Part shown: in pieces, positions 45,239-55,399 of the stretch
How the letters are laid out: every line of letters begins with the position of its first letter
Position numbering within the stretch: position 1 is the stretch's first letter
Assembly (NCBI GenBank): GCA_949752735.1
Contig: OX457053.1
Span: 26,907,797-26,971,796 of the forward strand
DNA from: Lumbricus terrestris
Lineage: Eukaryota; Annelida; Clitellata; Crassiclitellata; Lumbricidae
DNA: 64,000 nucleotides
Reading direction: 5' to 3'
The notes under the pieces: model-generated
Database searches by the model: none
What the model was told of the DNA's origin: nothing
What the model saw: only the letters and a program-made list of their open reading frames with translations
Position numbers and translations under genes: made by a program

Positions 45239-45345
45239 CTCTTGGCAAAAGTCACATTGAACTGATCGATGGCTGCGATGATCCCCGATGACATATTGGT
45301 CACGCCTCTCACATCAATCGAAGCAATCTGACGAAGAGCTTGTTG
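45239..45345 (-). CDS. VWA-domain protein, internal exon
   Basis: This 107-bp exon begins after the acceptor TTGTTGATAG (AG at 45346-45347) in phase 0 and ends AAG AG|GTTCGT at 45237-45239 in phase 2. It encodes QQALRQIASIDVRG followed by VTNMSSGIIAAIDQFNV. The Thr in GVTNMSSG is the expected second MIDAS element of VWA domains (the metal-coordinating Thr). Spliced to its neighbours the frame is open throughout and the order of MIDAS elements is correct, which strongly supports the model. The donor is followed after only about 26 bp by the TTGA array. Confidence 0.88.
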
Positions 45346-45409
45346 CTATCAACAACGTATACATAATTAAAAAGTACTAATAACTAAGTGAGGTACAAGA
45401 ACAGTGTCA

Positions 45410-45445
<36 letters not shown>

Positions 45446-45640
45446 TTTATGTGTGTGTGTGCTTGTATGTATGTATTTTTTATGCAAGTATAGCTGTATA
45501 TATGTATATATATATATATATGTGTGTGTGTGTAAGTGTGAGTGCGTGTGTGTGTGGTGTGTTTGTGTGCGTATGTATTTGTGTGTGCGCGCATGTGTTT
45601 GTGTGTGTGTGTGTGTGTTTGTGTGTGAGTGATATAGATC
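45410..45640. repeat. TA, TG microsatellites
   Basis: A TA run (45415-45440), TGTG/TATG mixtures, and TG runs to about 45640. Lies in the VWA gene intron. Confidence 0.95.
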
Positions 45641-45649
45641 AAGTGTAGT

Positions 45650-46225
45650 TGTCTTAGTACCAACGAATGACGGCTTGAGTAAAAAAAACTACGCAGCCAA
45701 TTCGGTAGCTATATAAAAACTGTGGAACATGAATTAATTACATAAGTCTTGCTGCTGTCTTGCCTTGTGTTTATATATATATAATATTACATATATATAT
45801 ATATCGTTTATTCATTGATAGATGTGTCTCATTCGTTTTATATATAATAATTATCTTCCTATCTGACCCTGTATGTCTGTTTAACAAGCCTTAATGCCTG
45901 GCCCTATATAATTATGAGACAGTATGATAATTTTAGAAAAAGAACTGATGGGTCAGACGTTGATTTACATGTATGTGGACTTGAGGTGTGCAACGAAGAC
46001 TTCACTATTGGAGTCCTAAGAAAGACTGGGGTTCAACCCAGTCCCACCACAACAACCCTTGGCAATTATCACTCTGGTCTGAGTCTAAAATGTCTTCCAG
46101 TCTGACCTATACATCTTTCTACTTCTACCATGTCTTCCAGCCTGAAGACCCCGTATCCCGTATGTCTGTGTAGCTCATCTTCTGTCTGACCCTACATGTA
46201 TATGTCTGATTCAATTATAGTAATT
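45650..46225. other. VWA intron sequence; partial MITE
   Basis: GGAGTCCTAAGAAAGACTGGGG...GGCAATTATCACTCTGG at about 46010-46080 is a decayed end of the CAGGGTGAGAATTG family. Nearby CTTCCAGTCTGACC / CTTCCAGCCTGAAG is a short duplication. Confidence 0.4.
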
Positions 46226-46229
46226 GTAA

Positions 46230-46320
46230 TTGTACATTTATATAGCGCCCCTTCAAGAGAACTCGTCAGAGGCGCTCCCGACCTGACACCAAACAACAAT
46301 CAAAGAGAATGGTTTTCAAA
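46230..46320 (-). mobile_element. LINE/SINE 3' tail fragment
   Basis: TATATAGCGCCCCTTCAAGA and GTCAGAGGCGCTCCCGACCTG; only the shared tail is recognisable. Confidence 0.65.
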
Positions 46321-46324
46321 CGCC

Positions 46325-46685
46325 TGCGGAAAAGGGGCAATATGCGTCTGACGCCTGGAAAAACTGATTTGTCAACCTGTATAGTAGCACCATCGACTGA
46401 AACTTCATGCCCTACTGTGACGGAGCAGAAGACACTTATGAAGTATCTTTAGTTAATGTTTTAAAGTGTTATACTAGACTAATAATAATCGCATACATGA
46501 CCAGATATCTTATGTTCATTCATAGCATATGCCACTGTCAACCATCCAACACCAGACAATGTGTGTAGGTCGCCCTAACCAGTGGGACTCTATACAGGTC
46601 CTTCTGCTGCAGGGTTCCCTTTTGTGATCAACCTGTTCTTAGTGTGACAAGATGTTGCTTTTGGCTCAATACATTGATGGTTAAG
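46325..46685. other. VWA intron sequence, nothing recognised
   Basis: No repeat or exon seen. Confidence 0.4.
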
Positions 46686-46689
46686 CACT

Positions 46690-46810
46690 TAAAAACTTCT
46701 GTTGGGCCGTGCTGGAGTCGGGAGCGCCTCTGAGTAGTTTCCTTGAAGAGGCACTATATAAATGCTTGAATGAATGAATGAATGAATGAATGAATGAATG
46801 AATGAATGAA
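46690..46810 (+). mobile_element. LINE 3' tail with GAAT repeats
   Basis: AGTCGGGAGCGCCTCTGAGT, CTTGAAGAGGCACTATATAA and about nine GAAT units. Confidence 0.78.
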
Positions 46811-46826
46811 ATGGTTATGGTTAGAC

Positions 46827-47145
46827 CAGTGGTTCCCAACCCGTGGCCCACGGGCCAAAAGTGGCCCGCCAGGCCTAAAAAATGGCTCTCGTCCCTCAAA
46901 GAATTAACAAAAATATATGAAAAAATCGACAATTTGGACTGGATAGAAAACATAATTGTATTCCATTACACATTCTTTTATTCTGACGTCTATAAATAAC
47001 ATAAAACATTCTATTTTGATTCAATTTTAGTTAATTAAATTTAAGCCTTGTGGCCCCTAATGTCCTTCAACTAAGAAAAAGTGGCCCTCTTGTCCTCCAA
47101 CTTACGAAAAGTGGCCCTAAAGTGAAAAAAGGTTGGAAACCACTG
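46827..47145. mobile_element. hAT-like MITE, CAGTGGTTCCCAACC family
   Basis: The ends CAGTGGTTCCCAACCCG and AGGTTGGAAACCACTG carry the exact 8-bp duplication GGTTAGAC (46819-46826, 47146-47153). It sits in the VWA intron, 60 bp from the splice donor at 47206. Confidence 0.93.
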
Positions 47146-47206
47146 GGTTAGACGATAGTACTACGATTAAACTAGGATCAATATGAGATGAGATAGAGCC
47201 ACAGAC

Positions 47207-47494
47207 TTTAGCGTCTGACGACATCTTCTTCAGCGGAAAAACGACTTCCGAGGTCGTTCCAAACGTGATGATCGACAGGTGATCCTCGTGACCAATCGTC
47301 TTAACCAGCAGTTTGGCAAACAGTTTGATCCTCTCCAGTTTCGACAGTTTCGAGTCGGAACCGTACGGCTCGGCCATGCTGTGACTGACGTCCAATACGA
47401 CGACGACCCGCATTGGAACCTGCGGAACGACCTCACGTTTGCCATATATGCTCTTTGGAGGCTCCGAAGGCTCCAGTCTAAACAGAACCTTGAT
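47207..47494 (-). CDS. VWA-domain protein, N-terminal exon of the domain
   Basis: VWA domains bind a divalent metal through a MIDAS site and mediate protein-protein contacts. This 288-bp exon begins after a strong acceptor (TTTTGCTGCTCAG, AG at 47495-47496) and ends GCT AAA|GTCTGT at 47205-47207, phase 0 at both ends. It encodes IKVLFRLEPSEPPKS, then VPMRVVVVLDVSHSM with the MIDAS DxSxS signature at exon residues 35-39, then LSIITFGTTSEVVFPLKKM. The phrase VVVLDVSHSM...ITFG...VFPLKKMSSDAKQQAL is the pattern of the large plant VWA family and of some invertebrate relatives. No in-frame Met and no signal peptide precede the domain here, so at least one upstream exon is missing. The open frame that continues past the donor is intron. 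Confidence 0.88.
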
Positions 47495-47629
47495 CTGAGC
47501 AGCAAAACAAAAAAGAACGGATCACAATACACGCTGCTACCACTGATGACTCATGCCGGGTGGGTTACGTACTTCCGGGGGAAACCGGCCTACATACCTT
47601 ACATTAGGTATCCAGGGACGTCGTCAGCT

Positions 47630-47875
47630 ATGCTCTGCTGATAAAGGAGTCCTCTTAGTTCCTTTTGCTCGTACTACTACCACGAAGAATCGAGCCTTTT
47701 CTGTGGTTGGTCCAGTGGTCTGGAATGGCCATCCTTCTGAGCTACGCGTACACCATGGGACTCTACCAGTGTCCTTCCTTACTAAACTTAAAACTTCTTT
47801 TTGGGCGCGGTGGGTCGGGAGCGCCTCTTAGTAGTTTTTACTTGAAGAAGCGCTATATAAATATCCGAATGAATA
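47630..47875 (+). pseudogene. LINE 3' end with reverse transcriptase C-terminus
   Basis: [20 protein letters not shown] is encoded at about 47684-47743, then SFLTKLKTSFW-type text, then GGGTCGGGAGCGCCTCTTAG and CTTGAAGAAGCGCTATATAA, ending GAATGAATA. 5'-truncated. Confidence 0.88.
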
Positions 47876-47879
47876 CCAT

Positions 47880-48605
47880 ATGCAGAGCAGGTAACCAGCG
47901 TAGAACACTTCCAGGGAACCAGCCTACGGGCTATATGTAGAGAGTAGGGAACCAGCGTAGGTCACGCGGGTGAGGTAGAACCGGCAGTTTACACAACTAC
48001 TGATCATAAATTAGTATACACTACTGCCTCTGGTGACTCTCCCAGTTACTTATCAGTTTTAATGCAGCTTCAACTTCTGAGTTTGCAAGAGGGCCGTTAA
48101 AAATTTCAATGGTATTGCATTGTATTGTATACTTTCGAGCTACATTTGATGCATTTTTTGTTAGATAGCCACGTCGTGTGCGCAGTAGGCTACATTCAAT
48201 GACAAAGTGGTTAATAAATACTCAGCTATTAGCCTATATATGCTGTGCTATAGATATTCTTTGAATGGCATTAGTTCTACCATGCATGTACCACACTCAA
48301 AATGGCAACAAGGGTATCGTCTGAATCACAATGATTTACACATGAAACACAAATAAAACATCTCAAACGCCGAGTCAAGGCTATAACGATAACTCCAGAA
48401 AGGAAAGCACGAATCAATATTAGATAAGACGAAAAACAACAAAAGTAAAACATGAATTTTTCTCTCATAACCAACGACTGAGATTTACGAAGCGAAGGAG
48501 AATTGAAGAGAAAAATAAATGCAAAGGATGGATACTTTGAAGAAACGGACGACCACCAAAGATGTCTTCAGGCCAGTTGTCAGCCATTGCAGAAGGTATC
48601 AGAGG
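47880..48605. other. No gene seen
   Basis: Contains a short local duplication of GAACCAGCGTAG (about 47892 and 47950). No upstream VWA exon was recognised here. Confidence 0.4.
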
Positions 48606-48609
48606 AGGG

Positions 48610-50325
48610 GTAAGGGTAATGGTAGCATTCAGGGTAATGGTAACATTCAGGGTAATGGTAGCATTCAGGATAATGATAACATTCAGGATAATGATAACAT
48701 TCAGGGTAATGGTAACATTCAGGGTAATGGTAACATTCAGGGTAATGGTAGCATTCAGGATAATGATAACATTCAGGGTTATGGTAACATTCAGGGAAAT
48801 GGTAACATTCAGGGAAATGATAACATTCAGGGTAATGGTAACATTCAGGATAATGATAACATTCAGGGTAATTGTAACATTCAGGAAATTGGTAACATTC
48901 AGGGTAATGGTAACATTCAGGGTAATGGTAACATTCAGAGTAATGGTAACATTCAGAGTAATGGTAACATTCAGGGTAATGGTAACATTCAGGGTAATGG
49001 TAACATTCAGGGTAATGGTAACATTCAGGGTAATGGTAACATTCAGGGTAATGGTAACATTCAGGGAATTGGTAACATTCAGGGTAATGGTAACATTCAG
49101 GGTAATGGTAACATTCAGGGTAATGGTAACATTCAGGGAAATGGTAACATTCAGGGAATTGGTAACATTCAGGGTAATGGTAACATTCAGGGTAATGGTA
49201 ACATTCAGGGTAATGGTAACATTCAGGGTAACGGCAACTTTCAGGGTAATGGTAACATTCAGGGTAATGGTAACATTCAGGGTAATAGTAACATTCAGGG
49301 TAATGGTAACATTCAGGTAAATGATAACATTCAGAGAAATGGTAACATTCAGGATAATGGTAACATTCAGGGAAATGGTAACATTCAGGGTGAAGTTAAC
49401 ATTCAGGGTAATGGTAACATTCAGGTAAATGATAACATTCAGAGAAATGGTAACATTCAGGATAATGGTAACATTCAGGGAAATGGTAACATTCAGGGTG
49501 AAGTTAACATTCAGGGTAATGGTAACATTCAGGATAATGATAACATTCAGGGTAATGGTAACATTCAGGGTGAAGTTAACATTCAGGGTAATGGTAACAT
49601 TCAGGGTGATGGTAACATTCAGGGTGATGGTAACATTCAGGGTGATGGTAACATTCAGTGTAATGGTAACATTCAGTGTAATGGTAACATTCATGGTGAT
49701 GGTAACATTCAGGGTAACGGTAACATTCAGGGTAATGGTAACATTCAGGATAATGGTAACATTCAGGGTGATGTTAACATTCAGGGTAATGGTAACATTC
49801 AGGGTAATGGTAACATTCAGGGTGATGGTAACATTCAGTGTAATGGTAACATTCAGTGTAATGGTAACATTCATGGTGATGGTAACATTCAGGGTAACGG
49901 TAACATTCAGGGTAATGGTAACATTCAGGATAATGGTAACATTCAGGGTAATGGTAACATTCAGGGTAATGGTAACATTCAGGGTAATGGTAACATTCAG
50001 GGTGATGTTAACATTCAGGGTAATGGTAACATTCAGGGTAATGGTAACATTCAGGGTAATGGTAACATTCAGGGTAATGGTAACATTCAGGGAAATGGTA
50101 ACATTCAGGGTAATGGTAACATTCAGGGTAATGGTAACATTCAGGGTAATGACAACATTCAGGGTAATGGTAACATTCAGGGTGATGTTAACATTCAGGG
50201 TAATGGTAACATTCAGGGCAATGGTAACATTATGGGTAATGGTAACATTCAGGGTAATGGTAACATTCAGGGTAATGGTAACATTCAGGGTAATGGTAAC
50301 ATTCAGGGTAATGGTAACACTCTGG
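48610..50325. repeat. 18-bp minisatellite, about 95 copies, open in several frames
   Basis: The unit is GGTAATGGTAACATTCAG. Because 18 is a multiple of three, whole-array open frames exist: Gly-Asn-Gly-Asn-Ile-Gln and Val-Met-Val-Thr-Phe-Arg on plus, and Asn-Val-Thr-Ile-Thr-Leu on minus. Variants (GATAATGATAAC, GGTGATGTTAAC) recur in the same order at about 49420-49510 and 49310-49400, and at 49600-49760 and 49800-49940, indicating block duplications. No promoter, signal peptide or splice site supports translation. Confidence 0.95.
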
Positions 50326-50329
50326 CAGG

Positions 50330-51000
50330 AAGATTGCACAGATACGAGATCGCTTCATTGCTACCTCTGTATGTATGTATGTATTATTATTATTGTTATT
50401 ATTATTACTTTTTTTATTATTATTTAATATTATTATTATTATTAATTATTATTGTTATCGTTAATGTTATGTTTTTGTTATTGTTGTCATTGTTGTTACT
50501 ACTAATTACTATTATTACGATTATTATTATTATTTATTAACTGTAGGCCCCTCAACACTGATGCAGCACCCTTAGCACCAACCCGTAATGCAGGCCTGCC
50601 TCCTGAAACCTACACTCCGTCCTCTCTCCATTGCTTGGAATGAAATTGGCTGAAACGGAACCTCTAGCATAAGAGATTGGATCCGTGTCCCAGGAGATGA
50701 GTAAATCAACACGAAACCAATTTAAATCCACGCCACCATATAATATCCACTTCCTCCCCCTTCACTCGATCCTGATCATCGATCCGTATATTCTGCCTCT
50801 GGCTGGCATCCAACCCATCCATCCATCCACAATCCATTGTCTGCTTATTCCATTGTCTGCTTATCTAATCAGCCTAATGAACGCAGGATGATGGTCTGCA
50901 ACCACCAGCATATACAGCATCAATTGCATTTCAGCTGAATCTACTATGTCTAGAAATTCGGCACACCAGTAATTAAATCTATTTATCTTATTCATTTATT
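50330..51000. other. ATT microsatellites then unassigned sequence
   Basis: TATG and ATT repeats to about 50540; the remainder has no recognisable gene. Confidence 0.5.
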
Positions 51001-51012
51001 TATCGGTATTTG

Positions 51013-51204
51013 CTATAGCGCCCCTTCAAGATTCCTACTCAGAAGCGCTCCCGACTACAGCGCGGACACTGTATCGGAGTTTCACGCAGTTGTGAGTGAA
51101 GTTCAAGGTCCCTACGAGCTATGGGGCTTGAGGTGGATTCGAACCTGGAACCCTCCGGCTGCAATTGAGGCAACGACCATACCCATTACACCACCGTGCC
51201 CCAC
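51013..51204 (-). mobile_element. tRNA-derived SINE with internal deletion
   Basis: Tail TATAGCGCCCCTTCAAGA and head TTACACCACCGTGCCCCAC. About 20 bp of the body is missing after CGGAGTTTCACGC. Confidence 0.85.
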
Positions 51205-51306
51205 AAAAAAGTTGCCCTTAATTCAGATTTCATAAGTGGTATTTAATATTCTGACCCTCTTTATGCATAATCAGACAATTTATTTGTATTTATGAGCAGT
51301 GAGCAC

Positions 51307-51378
51307 TTGTTATAGCGCCCTTTCAAGGTCTACTTAGAGGCGCTCCCGACTAAAGCGCAGACACTGAATCGGAGTTTC
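51307..51378 (-). mobile_element. SINE fragment truncated at a microsatellite
   Basis: Contains the tail and CACTGAATCGGAGTTTC, then changes abruptly into the GGAT array. Confidence 0.75.
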
Positions 51379-51379
51379 T

Positions 51380-51745
51380 CTAGATGGATGGATGAATGGG
51401 CGGATAGATAAATAGACGTGGATGGATGGATAGGTGGATGGATGGGTGGATGGATAGATAGATGGGTGGACAGGTGGATGGATGGATAGGTGGATGGACA
51501 GATAGATGGGTGGACAGGTGGATGGATGGATAGGTGGATGGACAGATAGACAGGTGAATGGATGGATAGGTGGATGGATGGGTGGATGGATAGATAGATG
51601 GGTGGATGGGTAGGTGGGTGGATGGATAGATGGATGGATAGATAGATGGGTGGATGGATAGATAGACAGGTGGATGGATGGATAGGTGAATGGATGGATA
51701 AATAGATGTGTGGATGTATATGGATGGATAGATAGATGGATAGAC
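51380..51745. repeat. GGAT/GATA microsatellite
   Basis: GATGGATGGATAGGTGGATG-type repeats. Long Ser/Ile/Pro/His frames on the reverse strand are artefacts. Confidence 0.97.
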
Positions 51746-51769
51746 TACTGTGATGTCAACAAATGTCAA

Positions 51770-52062
51770 CTGCTCCACCCTAAACGCCCAGCGCCGTGGC
51801 TCTCTCCGCTCTTCTAAACAAGGTGAGCTTCTTGTCCCCCGGTCACGCACTTCTATTACGCAGCGCCGTGCCTTTTCTGTCGTTGGCCCTACAACCTGGA
51901 ATGGACTCCCATGTGGAACTACGTCTAATGCCTAGAGCCTTTGAGACCGCGTTCTACTATGCTCTTAACTGTTCTCTTTAGCCGTGGTTGGGTCGGGAGC
52001 GCTTCTGAGTAGCTACTCTTGAAGAAGCGCTATATAAATGTCTGAAATGAATGAATGAATGA
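51770..52062 (+). pseudogene. LINE 3' end with reverse transcriptase C-terminus, best copy
   Basis: Encodes [18 protein letters not shown] (about 51857-51911). After a frame change comes FETAFYYALNCSLF-type sequence. The 3' untranslated tail is GTTGGGTCGGGAGCGCTTCT, CTTGAAGAAGCGCTATATAA, followed by GAATGAATGAATGAA. The tail is the part shared with the SINEs. Confidence 0.9.
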
Positions 52063-52330
52063 AATTAATACCAAAAGTGACCAGAAGGACAGGACCGCAA
52101 TGTCCTGCATCTATACAGAAAAATCTATTGCTTGAGAGAGTAAGCGTACTCTCTATTAACCAATGATATCGCTATAGTCACACTATGGAGCATAGACATG
52201 AAATAAACACAGTTTAAATATGTATAATTATAACATCAAGTGTACCTTATCTTGAAGTCGTGTACAGAAATGCTGAACACTTAATGTTTGTTCACCATTC
52301 TGTTCGCCTTCACCTAACAACAGCAACAAC
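52063..52330. other. No gene seen
   Basis: Unique-looking, AT-rich. Confidence 0.4.
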
Positions 52331-52334
52331 AAAT

Positions 52335-52395
52335 TCATTCATTCAAGTATTTATATACCGGTAGCCTTCAAGGAAACTACTCAGATAGCATAAAA
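52335..52395 (-). mobile_element. LINE/SINE 3' tail fragment
   Basis: TCATTCATTCAAGTATTTAT followed by AGCCTTCAAGGAAACTACTC. Confidence 0.6.
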
Positions 52396-52605
52396 TAGCA
52401 ATCAACGACAACAAAATAACACTCAATGACAACAAGTAACAATCAATGACAACAAAATAACAATCAACAACAACAAATAACAATCAATGACAACAAATAA
52501 TAATCAATGACAACAAAATAACAACAAATGACAACAAAATAACAATCAAATGACAACAAAATAACAATCAATGACAACAAAATAACAATCAACAACAGCA
52601 AATAG
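52396..52605. repeat. ~20-bp tandem repeat (AACAATCAATGACAACAAA)
   Basis: About ten units with small length variation. Confidence 0.9.
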
Positions 52606-52719
52606 ACACACAAATCAGCCCACGACAAAAGCAACTTCAGCCATGTGCATCATTAGACCTATCTATAATAAAGCTTATCCGCACAATGCTTGTTAAACTC
52701 GTGAAATTTTTTGTTCTAG

Positions 52720-52812
52720 GTGTCACTTAGCATCATTTCAGCTAGCACAGAGAGCGCTCCTGGTAGGTTCTCGAACAGAAGCTATGTAAATCTCCGAATG
52801 AATGAATGAACA
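52720..52812 (+). mobile_element. Diverged LINE 3' tail
   Basis: GAGAGCGCTCCTGGTAGG...GAACAGAAGCTATGTAAATC then GAATGAATGAATGAA. Confidence 0.6.
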
Positions 52813-52814
52813 CT

Positions 52815-53160
52815 GATAACTTTCTATTCAAACAATGCAATAAAATTATGTAATTACGAGTAGGCCCACATTTGCTAAGCACAAAGGATAATCGTGATCG
52901 TAAACTCGGAATTCTACAGCGTCCACAAAAGAAAGTTGCGAAAACTAGCCTATTGACAGTTGTGAATAAAGCTATTCAAACATGGTTCTAAATTAATTAA
53001 TCACTAATTCCACTGTAATAGTTATAAACACAAGTAAAAGCTCAATGCAATAAGCTTGAATGGGTAGCAGCTGATATCAAAACCGCACAGCTTCAAGTAT
53101 CTTTAGGTATCGCCTCTAGAACAGCCATCTGGCTTTACTATAGGCCTACCTAAATAATTG
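52815..53160. other. No gene seen
   Basis: AT-rich unique sequence ahead of the 54-bp satellite. Confidence 0.4.
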
Positions 53161-53164
53161 CAGT

Positions 53165-53945
53165 TGTGATATCCTGGAAGCTATAAATTGCCATAGTAGC
53201 CTTTTATAATAATTTCATTGTGATATCATAGAAGCTGAAAATTGCCAGAGTAACCTCTTATAACAATTGAATTGTGATTTCATAGAAGATATAAATTGCC
53301 ATGGTGACCGAATTTAATGATTGCACTGTGATTTCATACAGGCTATAAAGTGCCATAGTAACCTCTTACAATAATTGCATTGTGATTTCATAGAAGCTAT
53401 ACATTGCCATAGTAACCTCTTATAATAATTGCATTGTGACGTCATAGAAGCTATAAATTGCCATAGTAACCTCTTACAATAATTGAATTGTGATGTCATA
53501 GAAGCTATAAATTGCTATAGTAACCTCTTATAATAATTGAATTGTGATGTCATAGAAGCTATAAATTGCCATAGTAACCTCTTATAATAATTGAATTGTG
53601 ATGTCATAGAAGCTATAAATTGCCATAACAACTTCGTATAGTAATTGCATTGTGATTTCATAATATAAGTTATAAATTGCCATAACAACCTCTTATAATA
53701 ATTGCATTGTGATTTTGTAGAGGCTATACGTTGATGTAGACTATAGTAAGTAACCCTCTTATTATAGTTGCATTGTTATTATGTAGGCCTATATAATATA
53801 GGCTATATTACTTGTTTTAATTAGTAATGTGCATGCTTACTACTTAGAACTTAGTCCTTAGTAGATAGCATAAGAGGTTACTATGAAAATTTGCAACTTC
53901 TATGACATCACAATGTAATTATTAGAAGAGGTTACTATGGCAACT
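53165..53945. repeat. 54-bp satellite, first locus
   Basis: About eleven units containing GAAGCTATAAATTGCCATAG, TAACCTCTTATAATAATTG and TGTGATGTCATA. A reverse-oriented piece lies at about 53868-53945. The same satellite recurs at 62370-63000. Confidence 0.93.
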
Positions 53946-54199
53946 ATTCTGGATGTGTGTACTTGAAAAAAAAACAAAGCCTCTTCATTTCATCTGTCCA
54001 TCTTTCTGTCTAGTGACCTCCAAAGTCATTTACGATGGTCTCAGTCCAATTCCTCCTTAAATTTCCTTCTCAGAGATCCAGATAACCACTTTGTTGGTCC
54101 TTCTGTCCACTTCCATGTGAACTACATGTCCAAATTCATGCTAATCTTCCTTTCCTGATCCTGCTCTGCATCCGTTTGGCCTTAGATTCATAAAAATAG

Positions 54200-54335
54200 T
54201 TCTGCTCTGCCATAGTCTGGTAGCAGTTCCTCGCCTTTCTCTCGTCTCAAATCCTGCCTTTTCTCTCTCAGCGTCATTGGAGCGCTTCTGAAAAGCTCTT
54301 GCTGCGAGAAGCACTTAATAAATAGATGATCAAAT
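54200..54335 (+). mobile_element. Diverged LINE 3' tail
   Basis: CTCTCAGCGTCATTGGAGCGCTTCTGAAAA...GAGAAGCACTTAATAAATAG, preceded by a TCTCGTCTCAAATCCTGCC segment equivalent to the SRLKTAL end. Confidence 0.6.
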
Positions 54336-54402
54336 ACAATATTATAATTTATTATTTATAATTATCAATTAACATCTCAATATGTATATATATATATATA
54401 TT

Positions 54403-54592
54403 GTGGGACACGGTGGTGCTGTGGGTATGTTCGGTGCCTTTGAGCTGGAGGTTTCCAGTTTCGAATCCACCTCAAGCCACTGTGTAGGGACCCTGAGCAA
54501 GACCTTCATGCGCAATTGCTCATGTGCTTCGGCTTCAGTGACCGCACTGTAGTCAGAAGCGCCTCTGAGTAGGTATCTTGAAGGGGCGCTAT
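54403..54592 (+). mobile_element. tRNA-derived SINE
   Basis: Head GTGGGACACGGTGGTGCTGTGG, B-box-like GTTTCGAATCC, complete body and tail CTTGAAGGGGCGCTATGAC. A short internal deletion removes GTGAAACTCCGA. Confidence 0.88.
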
Positions 54593-54612
54593 GACATTTC
54601 CTCACACATACG

Positions 54613-55008
54613 GAGGGGCGGATACAGAAATTTTGGAAGGGGGGGGGGTAGCAAAATTGTCGGTCTTGGGACAGGGCAAAAATTTCGTCTTGGCCACCTT
54701 TGTAGAATTCCCAAGAAAAAATACCATTTTATCCGCCAAAATAGTTGATGACCTTTTTTAAAGATACCATTTCCCAGAAAAACCGTACAATTTTTCCCAC
54801 ACAAAAAATAACTCATGACTTTTTTTATTTAGTCATACAGTGCCCCTGTACGGACCTTGTGTACGGACCTCATGGGGCGTGGGGATGGGTCTACGAAATT
54901 ACTCAGGGGGGCACGCCAACTTTCTGACCCAGAATAGCTGGTCAAAAAATTTCTAAATGGGGGCTATGGCCGGATTTGCCCCCCCCTGGAATCCTGGATC
55001 CGCCCCTG
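54613..55008. mobile_element. hAT-like MITE, CAGGGGCGGATCCAG family
   Basis: The ends GAGGGGCGGATACAG and CTGGATCCGCCCCTG carry the exact 8-bp duplication CACATACG (54605-54612, 55009-55016). The interior has CATTTTATCCGCCAAAATAG. Relative at 58689-59016. Confidence 0.92.
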
Positions 55009-55082
55009 CACATACGTCACATTGCACTACAAAATAACTTGTGCCAGTTCGCCTGAACATTTAAGAAATGGACTTGGTCAAT

Positions 55083-55229
55083 CAGGGTGAAAACTGCCAG
55101 GGGGTTTGTGGGGGTTCAACACCCAATCTTTCTTTGGATGCCACAGTAAGTCCTCATTGCACACTATAAGTCCATATAAATCAACGTCTGCCCCCCTCCC
55201 ACAGTCACTTTTCTACAATTCTCATACTG
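55083..55229. mobile_element. hAT-like MITE, CAGGGTGAGAATTG family
   Basis: The ends CAGGGTGAAAACTGCC and CTACAATTCTCATACTG are imperfect inverted repeats. The flanks TGGTCAAT and GGGTCAAT match at seven of eight positions. Confidence 0.8.
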
Positions 55230-55399
55230 GGGTCAATCTTATGCAATTAGGGCAATTAATTAGGGCATCCGAGTCTAATGAATAATCATAATCGACTGCC
55301 AATAATAATTAGTCAGGCAGACATTAATTTTAGCATAACAACAACGAAATTGCCCGTTGAAAATGAATCAGGTTAAACGCATCCATCCATCACGATTAT

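Noticed and set aside
48465..50540. 624- and 673-codon repeat proteins
   Set aside because: Both arise from one 18-bp minisatellite on opposite strands; not annotated as coding without expression evidence (kept as a finding).
54403..54475. tRNA gene at the SINE head (also at the other SINE copies)
   Set aside because: The A- and B-box-like text is always followed by the SINE body, and no intact cloverleaf with paired acceptor stem is formed.
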